Of a DNA stretch of 64,000 bases, positions 1 through 9,134 are shown in pieces. The first letter of the stretch is position 1; every line of letters starts with the position of its first letter. The position numbers and the translations under genes were made by a program. Below the pieces are notes generated by a model. The model was not told the DNA's origin and made no database searches. It saw only the letters and a list, made by a program, of their open reading frames with translations. The DNA is from Chryseobacterium aureum (lineage in GTDB: Bacteria; Bacteroidota; Bacteroidia; Flavobacteriales; Weeksellaceae). The stretch is from positions 2,542,001 through 2,606,000 of the forward strand of contig NZ_CP034661.1 of NCBI RefSeq assembly GCF_003971235.1, written 5' to 3'.

Positions 1-144
1 GCACAGCTTAAAAAAGAAATAGAAAACCTCGATATTCCGTTTGTAAAATATACCGTTGAAACCAATTCCAATGGCGCCAGAATTAAAGTGGACGGCCCGT
101 GGGCAGGCTTCAGAAGCGGACTTTCCATTGGATACCGGTTTTAA
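1..144 (+). CDS. C-terminal fragment of a protein entering from the left edge
   Basis: Reading frame 1 is open from the first base and gives 47 residues before TAA at 142-144; the start lies outside the window. The tail ends in an alternating hydrophobic stretch closing on phenylalanine (GLSIGYRF), which resembles the last strand of an outer-membrane beta-barrel, but 47 residues are too few to name a family. A terminator follows 20 bases after the stop. The function is not recognised. Confidence 0.55.
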   Translation, partial: AQLKKEIENLDIPFVKYTVETNSNGARIKVDGPWAGFRSGLSIGYRF

Positions 145-163
145 AAAATATAATTCCTTACAG

Positions 164-191
164 CCGTTCTTTTCAGAGCGGTTTATTTTTT
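164..191 (+). terminator. Rho-independent terminator after the left-edge gene
   Basis: Arms CCGTTCT (164-170) and AGAGCGG (175-181) pair with one G-T wobble around a TTTC loop and are followed by a T-rich run. It lies between the left-edge gene and the MFS gene. Confidence 0.6.
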
Positions 192-246
192 CCTGAAATT
201 TGTATCTTGGAGACCATTATTAAAAAACTTTCTGGAATATACATCT

Positions 247-1539
247 ATGGACTCAACCTCTATCACCACAGGCCAAAGAATCAAAGCCATCATTGGCGGA
301 TCTATCGGAAATCTTGTTGAATGGTATGACTGGTATGCTTATGCGGCCTTCGCCATTTATTTCTCACACTCATTTTTTCCGGATTCTGACCTGAATGCCC
401 AGTTGATGAATACAGCAGGAATCTTTGCAGTAGGTTTTCTTATGCGTCCTATTGGCGGATTTATGTTTGGAAGTATTGCAGATAAAGTGGGAAGAAAAAA
501 GGCAATGACACTTTCGGTTCTGCTCATGTCTTTTGGATCTTTATTGATTGCCTTAACGCCTACTTATGAATCTATAGGCATTCTGGCTCCCTTATTACTT
601 TTAATCGCCAGGCTACTCCAGGGATTAAGCGTTGGCGGTGAATATGGAGTTTCTGCAACCTACCTCAGCGAAATGGCTACACAGGACAGAAGAGGGTTTT
701 ATTCAAGTTTTCAATACGTTACTTTGATCGGCGGGCAGCTTATCGCACTGGGAATTCAGCTTATTTTGCAGAAATTATTATTAACTGAAGCACAGCTTGA
801 GGAATGGGGATGGAGAATTCCTTTTGTGATTGGAGCTCTGCTTTCTATCATTGCATTATATCTCCGGGCCAATCTTCATGAAACGGAAGCTTTTGAAAAT
901 AAAAAAGAAGTCAGCGAAAAGAAAAAAGGAACCGTACAGGAACTGCTGAAACATCCAAGAGCTCTGCTTACCGTGGTAGGTCTTACTTTAGGAGGAACAC
1001 TGGCATTTTATACGTATACCACTTATATGCAGAAATTCCTGGTCAATACCGTACATCTTACGAAGGAGGAATCTACATTGGTCTCATTTATTTCATTGTT
1101 TATTTTTGCCTGCCTTCAGCCTGTATTTGGAGGATTATCTGACAAGATTGGAAGAAAACCGCTGCTGTTAGGTTTTGGTATCCTCGGAACTTTATGTACC
1201 GTTCCGCTTCTTACCGCATTAAGTACAACAACTTCCATCTGGACTGCATTTTTCCTGATTATGGCAGCTTTAATTATTGTAAGCGGCTACACGTCCATTA
1301 ATGCAGTGGTAAAGGCAGAGCTTTTCCCTTCCGAAATCAGGGCACTTGGCGTAGGTTTACCCTATGCTGTTACCGTTGCGGTATTTGGAGGAACGGCAGA
1401 ATATATTGCGCTTTGGTTTAAACAGATGGGTTCTGAAGAATATTTTTACTGGTATATTACCGGATGTATTCTTTTTTCTTTACTTGTTTATATCGGGATG
1501 AAAGATACCCAAAAGACTTCTACATTAGACAAAGATTAA
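247..1539 (+). CDS. MFS transporter, metabolite:H+ symporter (MHS) type
   Basis: This 430-residue inner-membrane protein has the twelve-helix pattern of the major facilitator superfamily. The loop 2-3 signature GSIADKVGRKK is at about residues 75-85 and its second-half repeat GGLSDKIGRK at about 295-305. The segment RLLQGLSVGGEYG near residues 121-133 and the LFPSEIRALG motif near 360 are typical of the MHS branch (KgtP, ProP, ShiA), which imports organic acids or osmolytes with protons. The family is clear; the substrate (dicarboxylate, betaine or other) cannot be read from the sequence. The gene stands alone: a terminator precedes it and a strong bidirectional hairpin follows it. Confidence 0.88.
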   Translation: MDSTSITTGQRIKAIIGGSIGNLVEWYDWYAYAAFAIYFSHSFFPDSDLNAQLMNTAGIFAVGFLMRPIGGFMFGSIADKVGRKKAMTLSVLLMSFGSLLIALTPTYESIGILAPLLLLIARLLQGLSVGGEYGVSATYLSEMATQDRRGFYSSFQYVTLIGGQLIALGIQLILQKLLLTEAQLEEWGWRIPFVIGALLSIIALYLRANLHETEAFENKKEVSEKKKGTVQELLKHPRALLTVVGLTLGGTLAFYTYTTYMQKFLVNTVHLTKEESTLVSFISLFIFACLQPVFGGLSDKIGRKPLLLGFGILGTLCTVPLLTALSTTTSIWTAFFLIMAALIIVSGYTSINAVVKAELFPSEIRALGVGLPYAVTVAVFGGTAEYIALWFKQMGSEEYFYWYITGCILFSLLVYIGMKDTQKTSTLDKD

Positions 1540-1563
1540 TTTCTTATAACTGTATAAAAAACG

Positions 1564-1590
1564 GGGCGCCGCAGATTCTCTGCGGCGCCC
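1564..1590. terminator. Bidirectional terminator, perfect 12-bp GC-rich stem
   Basis: GGGCGCCGCAGA (1564-1575) pairs perfectly with 1579-1590 across a TTC loop. A-rich sequence lies on the left and a T-rich run on the right. It separates the convergent MFS gene and the small gene ending at 1600, so it can serve both strands. Confidence 0.85.
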
Positions 1591-1599
1591 GGTCTATTT

Positions 1600-1815
1600 T
1601 TAATGATAGGCCTGTTTAAATTTTTCAATCATACTATCCAGGTTGTGACGCTGGACATAGATGCTTTTTACCTCTTCATACCTTGGCGATTTGTAGAAAA
1701 CCTCATGGAAATCCATACTCCCGTTTCCTACTTTTACTACTTTCTGTACTTCGATATTCAACTTTCTTAATTCGTCTTTGAAGACTTTAAATTCATCTTG
1801 GATACTACTGCTCAT
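1600..1815 (-). CDS. Small conserved-looking hypothetical protein (71 aa)
   Basis: A 71-residue soluble, highly charged protein, rich in Lys and Glu, predicted mostly helical with no signal peptide or membrane segment. It starts at an ATG (1813-1815) and ends just before the shared terminator. I do not recognise the family. The isolated position with its own terminator and regular amino-acid composition suggest a real gene. The 217 bp upstream, shared divergently with the DUF4919 gene, contain an ACCCCT/AGGGGT inverted repeat (1850-1870) and otherwise only AT-rich sequence. Confidence 0.6.
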   Translation of the reverse strand: MSSSIQDEFKVFKDELRKLNIEVQKVVKVGNGSMDFHEVFYKSPRYEEVKSIYVQRHNLDSMIEKFKQAYH

Positions 1816-2032
1816 TAATATTTCTAGTTTTTAGTTAAAAATTCCACTCACCCCTTCAAATGGCAGGGGTCATCTCTCAAATTCCGAATAAAGTTAGTAA
1901 ATTTATTAACACAAAGTAACACTTTGACACTATTTTCTTATTTTTTTTGAAAATAGCCAGACAATATAATTCAATTAATACATATTCCGTATTTTTAACG
2001 TTCAAAAAAATTGTAACAATCTTATATAAACC

Positions 2033-2707
2033 ATGAATATTAAAGCATTTTTCTCTTTATTTTTTTTAATCCTGCTTACTTTCTTCCCTGCACAGAAACT
2101 GGAATTTAAAGCACCGGATTATGCTGCCATTCAAAAAAATATTGAGGATAAAAATTCTGAATTCTATTATCCGAAGCTTTTAAAAAGATTAAAACAGAAC
2201 GATACCCTTCTTACAGGCAGTCAATACCGTCATCTTTACTTCGGTTATACTTTTCAGAAAGCATACCAGCCTTATAAAATTGGAAAGAGAGCTGAAGAGG
2301 TTGCCAAATATTACCGGGGAGAAGGAATCTCACAAAAAGATCTGTCAAAAGGAATTCAGCTTTTTCTGGATGCGTTGGACGAAAATCCGCTGGATCTGCG
2401 TGCCATGAATTATCTTGCCTATCTCTATCATTTAAATAATGACGATGCCACTGCCGAAAAAATAGCAGGAAACTTCCATGGTTTATTAAATGCGGTTCTT
2501 ACTTCCGGGGACGGACTGACCTGTGAAACAGGATTCCACGTGATTTCCGTTACAGATGAATACGTCCTTCTGAACAGGTTTCAAATGGAAACAAAGTCAC
2601 AAAGTCTTAAAGGTAAATGTGATTATCAGGAATTTGAAAAAGATAAGTACAAAATTCCGGGATTTTATTTTAACATCAGCAGATTCTACGGAAGAATAGT
2701 AGATTAA
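2033..2707 (+). CDS. DUF4919 domain-containing secreted protein
   Basis: A 224-residue protein with an N-terminal signal sequence (about residues 1-21, ending near FFPAQ), so it is exported. The rest matches my recollection of the DUF4919 pattern in Bacteroidota. It has a helical, TPR-like central part (SKGIQLFLDALDENPLDLRA at about 100-120, then NYLAYLYHLN), followed by a C-terminal domain with a GDGLTCETGFHVISV segment near 163-177. The function of DUF4919 is not established; the TPR-like region suggests a protein-interaction role (inference). It appears monocistronic, with 200 bp to the next gene. Confidence 0.75.
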   Translation: MNIKAFFSLFFLILLTFFPAQKLEFKAPDYAAIQKNIEDKNSEFYYPKLLKRLKQNDTLLTGSQYRHLYFGYTFQKAYQPYKIGKRAEEVAKYYRGEGISQKDLSKGIQLFLDALDENPLDLRAMNYLAYLYHLNNDDATAEKIAGNFHGLLNAVLTSGDGLTCETGFHVISVTDEYVLLNRFQMETKSQSLKGKCDYQEFEKDKYKIPGFYFNISRFYGRIVD

Positions 2708-2847
2708 CACTCTTGTGCTCTTCTATTATTGTAACCATTACAATGGCAATCAAAATTTTTCAGGAATAAATTTTACATGATTTTACCCCTAATGGTAAGG
2801 GTTCCGGAAAAGGATGAATATTTTTTTCAAAAAAAAATAAATTTTGA

Positions 2848-2873
2848 TGTAACATTTTTCGAAGGTTCGTCTC
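2848..2873 (+). promoter_or_regulatory. Probable ECF-sigma promoter (TGTAAC-N14-CGTCTC)
   Basis: TGTAAC at 2848-2853 and CGTCTC at 2868-2873 are separated by 14 bases, with the second box 34 bases before the ATG at 2908. The pair resembles group-specific ECF promoters (an AAC-containing -35 box and a CGTC-containing -10 box) and not the housekeeping TAnnTTTG form. The operon behind it encodes an ECF sigma factor, which fits autoregulation (inference). Confidence 0.55.
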
Positions 2874-2907
2874 TAAAAGACAAATAAACCTTAAAACTTT
2901 AGAAATC

Positions 2908-3759
2908 ATGAAAAAATTTACATTCCTTTTGATCATCATGTTATTTTTTTTAGCAGCATGCAATATTTTCGGACAGGAAACCACCTATCCTTTCGAAGTA
3001 AAGAAAACCGGAAAAGGAAACCAGTCTCTGCTCTTTATCCCGGGATTTGCTTCTTCCGGAGAAGTATGGAATGAAACGGTTGCAAAATTTGAAAAAAACT
3101 TCACCTGTTATACTTTAACGATGGCCGGATTTGCCGGAACAAAACCACAGGCGGATGCCAGCTTTAAAGAGTGGGAAAAAGCAATAGCAGCTTATATCAA
3201 AAATAATAAGATTGAAAAGCCCATAATCATCGGACACAGCATGGGAGGCGGTCTTGCGCTGGCTATTGCCGCTGACTATCCTGAACTGACCGGGAAAATT
3301 GTAATCGTAGATGCCCTTCCCTGTCTTGCCGCTCTGGCGGATCCTAACTTCAAATCTAAAGAAAACAACGACTGCTCCTCAACCATTGCCCAGTTAACCG
3401 CTATGAATGATGACCAGTTCCGCAAAATGCAGTCTCAGGCCATGCCACGTCTTCTCGCAGATGCTTCCATGCAGGAAACCGTAATCAACTGGAGCATGAC
3501 ATCAGACCGAACAACATTCGCAAAAATGTACTGTGATTTTTCCAATACGGATCTCAGAGAGAAAATAAAAAACATACAGTGCCCTTCCCATATCCTTCTG
3601 GAATCTTATTTTATCAACCTTAAACCCGCCATTGAAAGCCAGTATAAAAATTTGAAAAACGCGGATATGCAGTATGCTACAAAAGGCTTGCATTTTATAA
3701 TGTATGATGATAAGGACTGGTATTTTAACCAGCTTACTAACTTCTTATCTGCGAAATAA
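2908..3759 (+). CDS. Alpha/beta hydrolase, predicted lipoprotein
   Basis: A 283-residue alpha/beta-hydrolase. The N-terminus is a lipoprotein signal peptide with lipobox LAAC (Cys18), so the enzyme is probably anchored in the envelope facing the periplasm or outside. The nucleophile elbow is GHSMGGG with Ser111, and the C-terminal GLHF motif supplies the catalytic His262. An oxyanion-type FIPGFASSG stretch lies at about 43-51. The substrate is unknown (ester, lactone or amide). Its stop overlaps by one base the start of the ECF sigma gene, so it is the first gene of a four-gene operon. Placement with a sigma factor suggests the product belongs to, or is co-induced with, an envelope stress response (inference). 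Confidence 0.85.
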   Translation: MKKFTFLLIIMLFFLAACNIFGQETTYPFEVKKTGKGNQSLLFIPGFASSGEVWNETVAKFEKNFTCYTLTMAGFAGTKPQADASFKEWEKAIAAYIKNNKIEKPIIIGHSMGGGLALAIAADYPELTGKIVIVDALPCLAALADPNFKSKENNDCSSTIAQLTAMNDDQFRKMQSQAMPRLLADASMQETVINWSMTSDRTTFAKMYCDFSNTDLREKIKNIQCPSHILLESYFINLKPAIESQYKNLKNADMQYATKGLHFIMYDDKDWYFNQLTNFLSAK

Positions 3760-4229
3760 TGGCTTTTGAAGAGATATACGAACTCTATTGGCAAAAGATA
3801 TTCCGTCTCTGTATGGGATATGTGAATGATACTGAACTCGCTCAGGATCTTGCCCAGGAAACATTTATTATCGTCTGGCAGCAGCTTCCGAAATTCAGGA
3901 ATGAATCCAGTGTAGGAACATGGATTTTCAGAATAGCTTCCAATAACTGTCTCCGACAGATTGAAAAGGAAAAGAAATTTGCAAAAACAGATCTTCCCAT
4001 CCATCTGGAAGAGAAAAAGCAGGAGTCCACAGAACCTCAGATTCAGATGCTCTATCAGTTTATTTCTGAGCTGCCGGAAACAGACAGAATTATTATCTCA
4101 TTGGAGCTCGAAGAAATAAAACAGGCTGAAATAGCTCATATTGTAGGGCTTTCTGAATCTAACATCAGAGTAAAGATTCACAGGATAAAGGAAAAATTAA
4201 CGCAAAAGTTTAAAGAAAATGGCTACTAA
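3759..4229 (+). CDS. RNA polymerase ECF-type sigma factor
   Basis: A 156-residue sigma-70-family protein containing only regions 2 and 4. Region 2 spans about residues 5-70 (LYWQKIF, the AQDLAQETFIIVWQ core-binding helix, then GTWIFRIASN). Region 4 spans about 100-150 (LPETDRIII, then the helix-turn-helix QAEIAHIVGLSESNIRVKIHRIK). It starts within the stop codon of the hydrolase gene and overlaps the next membrane-protein gene by 11 bases, which implies translational coupling. It probably directs polymerase to TGTAAC/CGTC-type promoters such as the one at 2848. No classical zinc-binding anti-sigma factor is present; the following membrane protein may take that role. Confidence 0.9.
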   Translation: MAFEEIYELYWQKIFRLCMGYVNDTELAQDLAQETFIIVWQQLPKFRNESSVGTWIFRIASNNCLRQIEKEKKFAKTDLPIHLEEKKQESTEPQIQMLYQFISELPETDRIIISLELEEIKQAEIAHIVGLSESNIRVKIHRIKEKLTQKFKENGY

Positions 4230-4812
4230 TATTGATTTCAAAAACATATGGAAACAGCAGACTTCCAACAGACCCAATATGGAAGAGCTTCTGGGAAAGC
4301 TGAAAAAATTCAGAAACCAGAACCTGCGCAGATTAATCTTTGCCAACATTGGATTGATCACTACCTCATTATTAATTCTGTTTATCTGGTACCGTTATCA
4401 GCCTCAAATGATCACCACAAAAATCGGAATTGTACTTGTGGTATTGGGGATGGCTATATTCCTGTTTGCCTACAACAAAATGTTTATGGTCTTTTACAAA
4501 ATAGATCAGACACAGTCTAACAATGAATATCTTCAAAGTTTATACACAGTAAAAAGCAAGCAGAAATTGATGCAGACCACCATCCTCAATCTTTATTTTA
4601 TCATGCTGTTTCTGGGAATTTGCTTTTATATGTATGAGTATACTTCAAGGATGACGCTGAGCTCAGGTATTCTGGCCTATGCCGTAACATTGGCCTGGAT
4701 CGCTTTCAACTGGTTGTATCTGAGACCCAGAACCATAAAAAAACAGCAGGAAAAACTTGATGAATTAATTAATAAATTTGAGGAACTCAATCATCAATTA
4801 AAAGAATCATGA
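4219..4812 (+). CDS. Four-helix membrane protein, candidate anti-sigma regulator
   Basis: A 197-residue protein with a cytoplasmic-looking basic N-terminus (about 1-38), four hydrophobic segments near residues 40-58, 67-86, 120-138 and 147-166, and a charged coiled-coil-like tail (about 170-197). It overlaps the sigma gene by 11 bases and the methyltransferase by 4. Membrane proteins encoded directly after ECF sigma genes often act as anti-sigma factors, and the N-terminal soluble segment could bind the sigma factor, but no known anti-sigma motif (ASD or HXXXCXXC) is visible. The role is therefore inferred from position only. Confidence 0.7.
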   Translation: MATNIDFKNIWKQQTSNRPNMEELLGKLKKFRNQNLRRLIFANIGLITTSLLILFIWYRYQPQMITTKIGIVLVVLGMAIFLFAYNKMFMVFYKIDQTQSNNEYLQSLYTVKSKQKLMQTTILNLYFIMLFLGICFYMYEYTSRMTLSSGILAYAVTLAWIAFNWLYLRPRTIKKQQEKLDELINKFEELNHQLKES

Positions 4813-5423
4813 TATCTTCTGACAACAAAAACTATTGGGAAAACGTCTATGAAACCAAAAATCCGGACCAGGTAAGCTGGACCCAGAAAAAACCACAGAC
4901 CTCTCTTGACTTTATCAGATCTTCAGGACTTGGGAAAAATGCCAGCATCATTGATATTGGCGGCGGGGACAGCAATCTTGTTGATTTTCTTCTCGAAGAA
5001 GGGTATGAAAATATTTCCGTACTTGATATTTCTGCCAAAGCACTGGAAAAAGCAAAGGAAAGACTAGGAGACAAAGCTGGTAAAGTAAAATGGATTGTTA
5101 CAGACATCACCGGTTTTGAACCTGCGGAAACCTATGACATCTGGCATGACAGGGCAGCTTTTCATTTTCTCACCACACCGGAACAGGTCTCAAAATACGT
5201 TAATATCGTTGAGAGAAATGTCAATCAATTTATAATCATCGGAACTTTTTCTAAAAAGGGTCCTGCCAAATGCAGCAGATTGGATATTCAGCAGTATGAT
5301 GAAGCGTCATTATCAGAAAAATTTGGAGAACATTTTAAAAAAGTACAGTGCCTTACAGAAGATCATACCACCCCTTTTGAGACGGTTCAGAATTTTGTTT
5401 TCTGCAGTCTGAAAAAACGTTAA
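4809..5423 (+). CDS. Class I SAM-dependent methyltransferase
   Basis: A 204-residue Rossmann-fold methyltransferase. Motif I is IIDIGGGDSNLVD at about residues 45-57, followed by the acidic end of strand 2 (VLDIS, about 71-75) and VTDITGF (about 96-102) for motif III. The motif IV-like region is DIWHDRAAFHFL, as in thiopurine- and tellurite-resistance-type methyltransferases. The target molecule is unknown. It starts at an ATGA overlap with the membrane-protein gene, making it the last gene of the ECF operon. Confidence 0.85.
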   Translation: MISSDNKNYWENVYETKNPDQVSWTQKKPQTSLDFIRSSGLGKNASIIDIGGGDSNLVDFLLEEGYENISVLDISAKALEKAKERLGDKAGKVKWIVTDITGFEPAETYDIWHDRAAFHFLTTPEQVSKYVNIVERNVNQFIIIGTFSKKGPAKCSRLDIQQYDEASLSEKFGEHFKKVQCLTEDHTTPFETVQNFVFCSLKKR

Positions 5424-5469
5424 TTATTGTTAAGTATTTTTTATTTATTTTTAGATCCACAACTCTTAA

Positions 5470-7263
5470 ATGAAAAATACTATGAAAAAATTATTATTTC
5501 TGCTTATTTCAGGAGCATTCTGCTCTCATTTTTATTCACAAAGGTTGGAATTTCAGGAATGCGGAACCGATGAATTAATGAAAAAACATTATGAAAGGTA
5601 TCCGGAAGAGAAAGCTCAGGACGATGCTTTCAATCTGAAGTTATCAAAAATGATTAAAAGTGGAAAGCTCGCTTCCAAACTCAATAATCAGGTGTATGAA
5701 ATCCCTATTGTTGTGCATGTAGTAGGAGACGGAAGCGCTGTAGGAACCCCAAATAATAAATCTGATGCAGATATCATTGCATGGGTCAATTATACCAATG
5801 GTGTATTTGCAGGAAGCTCTACCAGCGGAATGTCCGGGACAAGTGCGATCCTTCCCGTGAAATTTGTTTTCGCTGCTAAGGATCCTAACTGTAATGCGAC
5901 TAACGGGATCAACAGAATCAATGCATCATCTCTTCCCAAATATGTAAGCGGAGGTGTTAATAATGACAATACAACCAATGCCGTAACCGCCTCTGAGATT
6001 ACTGCGATGGGAATGTGGGATACTTCAAAATATTACAATATTTATGTGGTTAAAAAGCTGACATCCAATTCCGGAGGACTGAACGGTTTCGCATATTACC
6101 CTGGAGGAAGCAATGATTATGCTTTTATGGCCGCCAGTGCTTCTGCTGTCAATGCACAAACGTTGGCTCACGAATTTGGCCACGCTTTGGGACTTAGACA
6201 TACCCATCAGGGATATAATGAAACTACGGGAGACTGTCCTGTAAACAACGACTGTACATTAGACGGAGATCTGGTTTGTGATACAGAGCCCATGAAAAGC
6301 CTTTACCACTCTACCGTTCCTCATACCTGCCAGACAGGGCAAATCAATCCTTGTACCAGCCAGCTGTACAATGGCGGCGAAAGAAATGTAATGGCCTATA
6401 CCTACTGCTTCAGAAATTTATTCACGCAGGGACAGACGGACAGAGCGACAGCGCAGCTTTTACAGTACAGACAGTCACTGATCAATTCACCGGTTGCCTC
6501 TTCTTCTACGATCAACAACAGTGCTGCTTTAACGAACGCATGTACGCCATCATCCATCACCAATCCCGGAGGATATAATGTAGGAATCACTTCTGTGAAA
6601 TTCGGAAATATCAGTAATTATTCCAGCAATTATAAACAGGCTGCCAACAATTTTTATGAAAACTTCACAGGGACGTACTGTTCGGGAATATCCAAAACTT
6701 CAATTCCTCAAAATGCTGCTACAACCCTTACCGTAGCTCCGGGAACCAGCAATTCCCATGTGATCAAAGCATATATTGATTATAATAATGATGGGCAGTT
6801 CAACGAATCTACAGAGCTTGTGCTTAATCAAAGTGGGGTAACCAACGGATCTTTTGCTACCGCTCAGGTAACACCTCCTGCGAATGCAGTAACCAATACT
6901 CCGTTAAGAATGAGAGTTATCGGCGAGTTCAACGGAACAGCGGTAACAGCATGCTACTCTCCAAAGTACGGGCAGGTGGAAGATTATTCAGTGATTATTG
7001 AGACACAAAGCTTATTAGCTGTGGAAAATGCCGGATTAAAAAATTCATCTGTTATTTTCAAAGAAGAAAATGCTGTATCCGTGAGAAGTCATGTAAAAAT
7101 TTCTTCGGTGCATATTTATGATGCTTCCGGAAGATTACTGATGAGAAAAACAGATGTTAAATCTTCAGAATTTAAATATCCTGTTGATCAGAGAAATATC
7201 ATCATCACGGCAACAGCAGTACTGGAAGATGGAAAAGTAATTACTAAAAAATTAAAATTCTAA
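5470..7263 (+). CDS. Secreted zinc metalloprotease, M43-like, with GEVED domain
   Basis: A 597-residue exported protein with a signal peptide at about 1-24. A propeptide-like stretch precedes the metallopeptidase domain. The zinc site HEFGHALGLRHTH begins at His234 (HExxHxxGxxH, metzincin type), and a Met-turn-like NVMAY follows at about 305-309; this architecture matches pappalysin-like M43 peptidases of Bacteroidota. A GEVED-type domain (AYIDYNNDGQFN, then YGQVEDYSV) spans about 430-515. The last about 80 residues form a beta-rich domain with an IYDASGRLL segment resembling T9SS sorting domains, although the usual YPNP start is degraded. It probably degrades external proteins. It follows the ECF operon but has its own terminator. 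Confidence 0.85.
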   Translation: MKNTMKKLLFLLISGAFCSHFYSQRLEFQECGTDELMKKHYERYPEEKAQDDAFNLKLSKMIKSGKLASKLNNQVYEIPIVVHVVGDGSAVGTPNNKSDADIIAWVNYTNGVFAGSSTSGMSGTSAILPVKFVFAAKDPNCNATNGINRINASSLPKYVSGGVNNDNTTNAVTASEITAMGMWDTSKYYNIYVVKKLTSNSGGLNGFAYYPGGSNDYAFMAASASAVNAQTLAHEFGHALGLRHTHQGYNETTGDCPVNNDCTLDGDLVCDTEPMKSLYHSTVPHTCQTGQINPCTSQLYNGGERNVMAYTYCFRNLFTQGQTDRATAQLLQYRQSLINSPVASSSTINNSAALTNACTPSSITNPGGYNVGITSVKFGNISNYSSNYKQAANNFYENFTGTYCSGISKTSIPQNAATTLTVAPGTSNSHVIKAYIDYNNDGQFNESTELVLNQSGVTNGSFATAQVTPPANAVTNTPLRMRVIGEFNGTAVTACYSPKYGQVEDYSVIIETQSLLAVENAGLKNSSVIFKEENAVSVRSHVKISSVHIYDASGRLLMRKTDVKSSEFKYPVDQRNIIITATAVLEDGKVITKKLKF

Positions 7264-7275
7264 ATTATTACTGAT

Positions 7276-7308
7276 AAAAAAAGAGAGTCACTGATGACTC
7301 TCTTTTTT
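7276..7308. terminator. Bidirectional terminator between metalloprotease and ABC exporter
   Basis: GAGAGTCA (7283-7290) pairs with TGACTCTC (7295-7302) around CTGA, flanked by A-run and T-run on the two sides, so it can act on both convergent genes. Confidence 0.85.
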
Positions 7309-7337
7309 GCTTATTATAATTCGGTAATGCAATGGCA

Positions 7338-9095
7338 TTATGATTCTTTTTCTTCTTCCATTTCCACTTCATGACGAAGCTGGGCTTTGTAAAGCGTGGA
7401 ATAATATCCGTTCTTATCAAGCAGATCAAGATGTTTTCCTTCTTCTACAATTTTACCATGCTCCATTACAATGATCTTATCCGCTTTTTCAATAGTGGAA
7501 AGCCTGTGTGCAATAATAATGGAAGTTCTGTTTTTAGTAATCTTCTCCGTAGCTCTCTGAATCAGCTTTTCACTCTCATGGTCAATGGAAGAGGTAGCTT
7601 CATCCAGAATTAAAATTTTAGGATCTGACAGGTAGGCTCTCAGGAAAGACAGCAATTGTCTCTGTCCTAAAGAGATTGATGAACCTCTTTCGCTCACTAC
7701 ATAATCATATCCGCCGGGAAGCTGCTGAATGAAATCATCAACTTCAATTTCTCTGGCTCCTGCTTTTATTTTGTCCAAGGTGATGCTTTCATCTCCAAAG
7801 GCTAGGTTTTCAAAAATGCTTCCGTGGAAAAGGAAAACATCCTGTAACACTACTCCGATATGGCTTCTTAGATTATAGAGCTCATAATCTTTTAAATCCA
7901 CATCATCAATCAGGATATTTCCGGAATTGATATCATACAGTCTCGTAATCAGGCTGATAATGGTAGATTTCCCGGCACCTGTAGCCCCTACAATCGCTAC
8001 TGTTTCGCCCGGATTTACTGTAAAATCAATTCCTTTCAGAACTTCCTGTTTTTCATCATAAGCAAAATGCACTTTCTGGAATTCAATTTTTCCGGCAAAA
8101 TGATCCTTTTTCACAGTCCCGTTATTCGGCATGGAGTTTTCTTCATCCATCAGTCCCAATACCCTTTCTGCTCCTACAATTCCTCGCTGGATATTGTTGA
8201 AACGGTCGGCAATCTGTCTCAAAGGACGGATCAGCATTGAAATATACTGGATAAATGCAATCACTACCCCGGCACTGATGGTAATATATCCTCCATAAAA
8301 AAGAATAAATCCTATAAATAATGAAGAAATAAGCTCCACCACAGGAAAGAACAGCGAGAAAATAAATACCGTTCTCAGCAATGCTCCTTTCAGGGCAATA
8401 TTGATATCGTCAAATTTTTTGAACTCAGATTCCTGTCTGTTAAATACCTGAATAATCGGCATTCCTGCCAGCCTCTCCTGAACAAAAGAGTTTTGAGTGG
8501 CCGTCCAGTTCCTTTCATCCCCAAAAGCTTTTTTCAGTCTTTTCTGGAAAAACCTGGTGATCAATACCATTAAAGGTAAAATGGCCAGTGTAATATAACT
8601 CAGGTGAACATTGGTGCTGAACATCATTACCAGTACAAACAGGATTCTCAGAATATCCCCGAATACCATCAGGAAGCCATCCGTATAGACCGTTGCAATG
8701 GTTTCCACATCACCTACCGCCCGGGTTACCAGCTGCCCGATGGGAGTTTTATCAAAAAATGAAGTCTTGAAATAAATCAGCTTGGCATATAACCGCTCCC
8801 TGATATCTCTGATCACATTCTGCGAGATAAAATTTGAAAAATACACTAAGAAAAAGTTCAATATAGTTTCTGCAAATACCAATCCCACAAGCATGTAGAT
8901 GTGTTTCATCATCAAAGCCTTATCATGCAGCTTTGTAATGTCATTATCCACCACCTGCATGGTAAGATACGGCCTGTAAGTAGAAACGATGGAAAGGAAT
9001 ATGGAAATGATAAGGGTAAGGATGAACCAAGAACGAAATTTCATTCCGATAAAGAACAGCCTTTTTATAATTCCCCAGGTATCTTGTTTTTTCAT
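7338..9095 (-). CDS. ABC transporter, fused permease/ATPase (exporter type)
   Basis: About 585 residues: a six-helix transmembrane domain (about residues 20-310) fused to a nucleotide-binding domain (about 340-575). The NBD has Walker A GATGAGKS, a Q-loop, the signature region SISLGQRQL, Walker B ILILDEATSSID and the H-loop AHRLST. The signature reads LGQRQ where the usual motif is LSGGQ, a variant common in type IV exporters of this phylum. It likely works as a homodimer or with another half-transporter, exporting a lipid, drug or peptide; the substrate is unknown. The start at 9095 (MKKQDTW) is preferred because a TATTTTTG -7 element at 9135-9142 lies downstream of the longer possible starts. 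Confidence 0.9.
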   Translation of the reverse strand: MKKQDTWGIIKRLFFIGMKFRSWFILTLIISIFLSIVSTYRPYLTMQVVDNDITKLHDKALMMKHIYMLVGLVFAETILNFFLVYFSNFISQNVIRDIRERLYAKLIYFKTSFFDKTPIGQLVTRAVGDVETIATVYTDGFLMVFGDILRILFVLVMMFSTNVHLSYITLAILPLMVLITRFFQKRLKKAFGDERNWTATQNSFVQERLAGMPIIQVFNRQESEFKKFDDINIALKGALLRTVFIFSLFFPVVELISSLFIGFILFYGGYITISAGVVIAFIQYISMLIRPLRQIADRFNNIQRGIVGAERVLGLMDEENSMPNNGTVKKDHFAGKIEFQKVHFAYDEKQEVLKGIDFTVNPGETVAIVGATGAGKSTIISLITRLYDINSGNILIDDVDLKDYELYNLRSHIGVVLQDVFLFHGSIFENLAFGDESITLDKIKAGAREIEVDDFIQQLPGGYDYVVSERGSSISLGQRQLLSFLRAYLSDPKILILDEATSSIDHESEKLIQRATEKITKNRTSIIIAHRLSTIEKADKIIVMEHGKIVEEGKHLDLLDKNGYYSTLYKAQLRHEVEMEEEKES

Positions 9096-9134
9096 TGTAC
9101 GATAGAAAGAAAGAATTAAAATAAAAATTCTATG

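Noticed and set aside
3606..4004. A 132-residue minus-strand frame across the hydrolase/sigma junction
   Set aside because: It overlaps two confident genes in an operon with coupled starts, and its composition fits a shadow frame.
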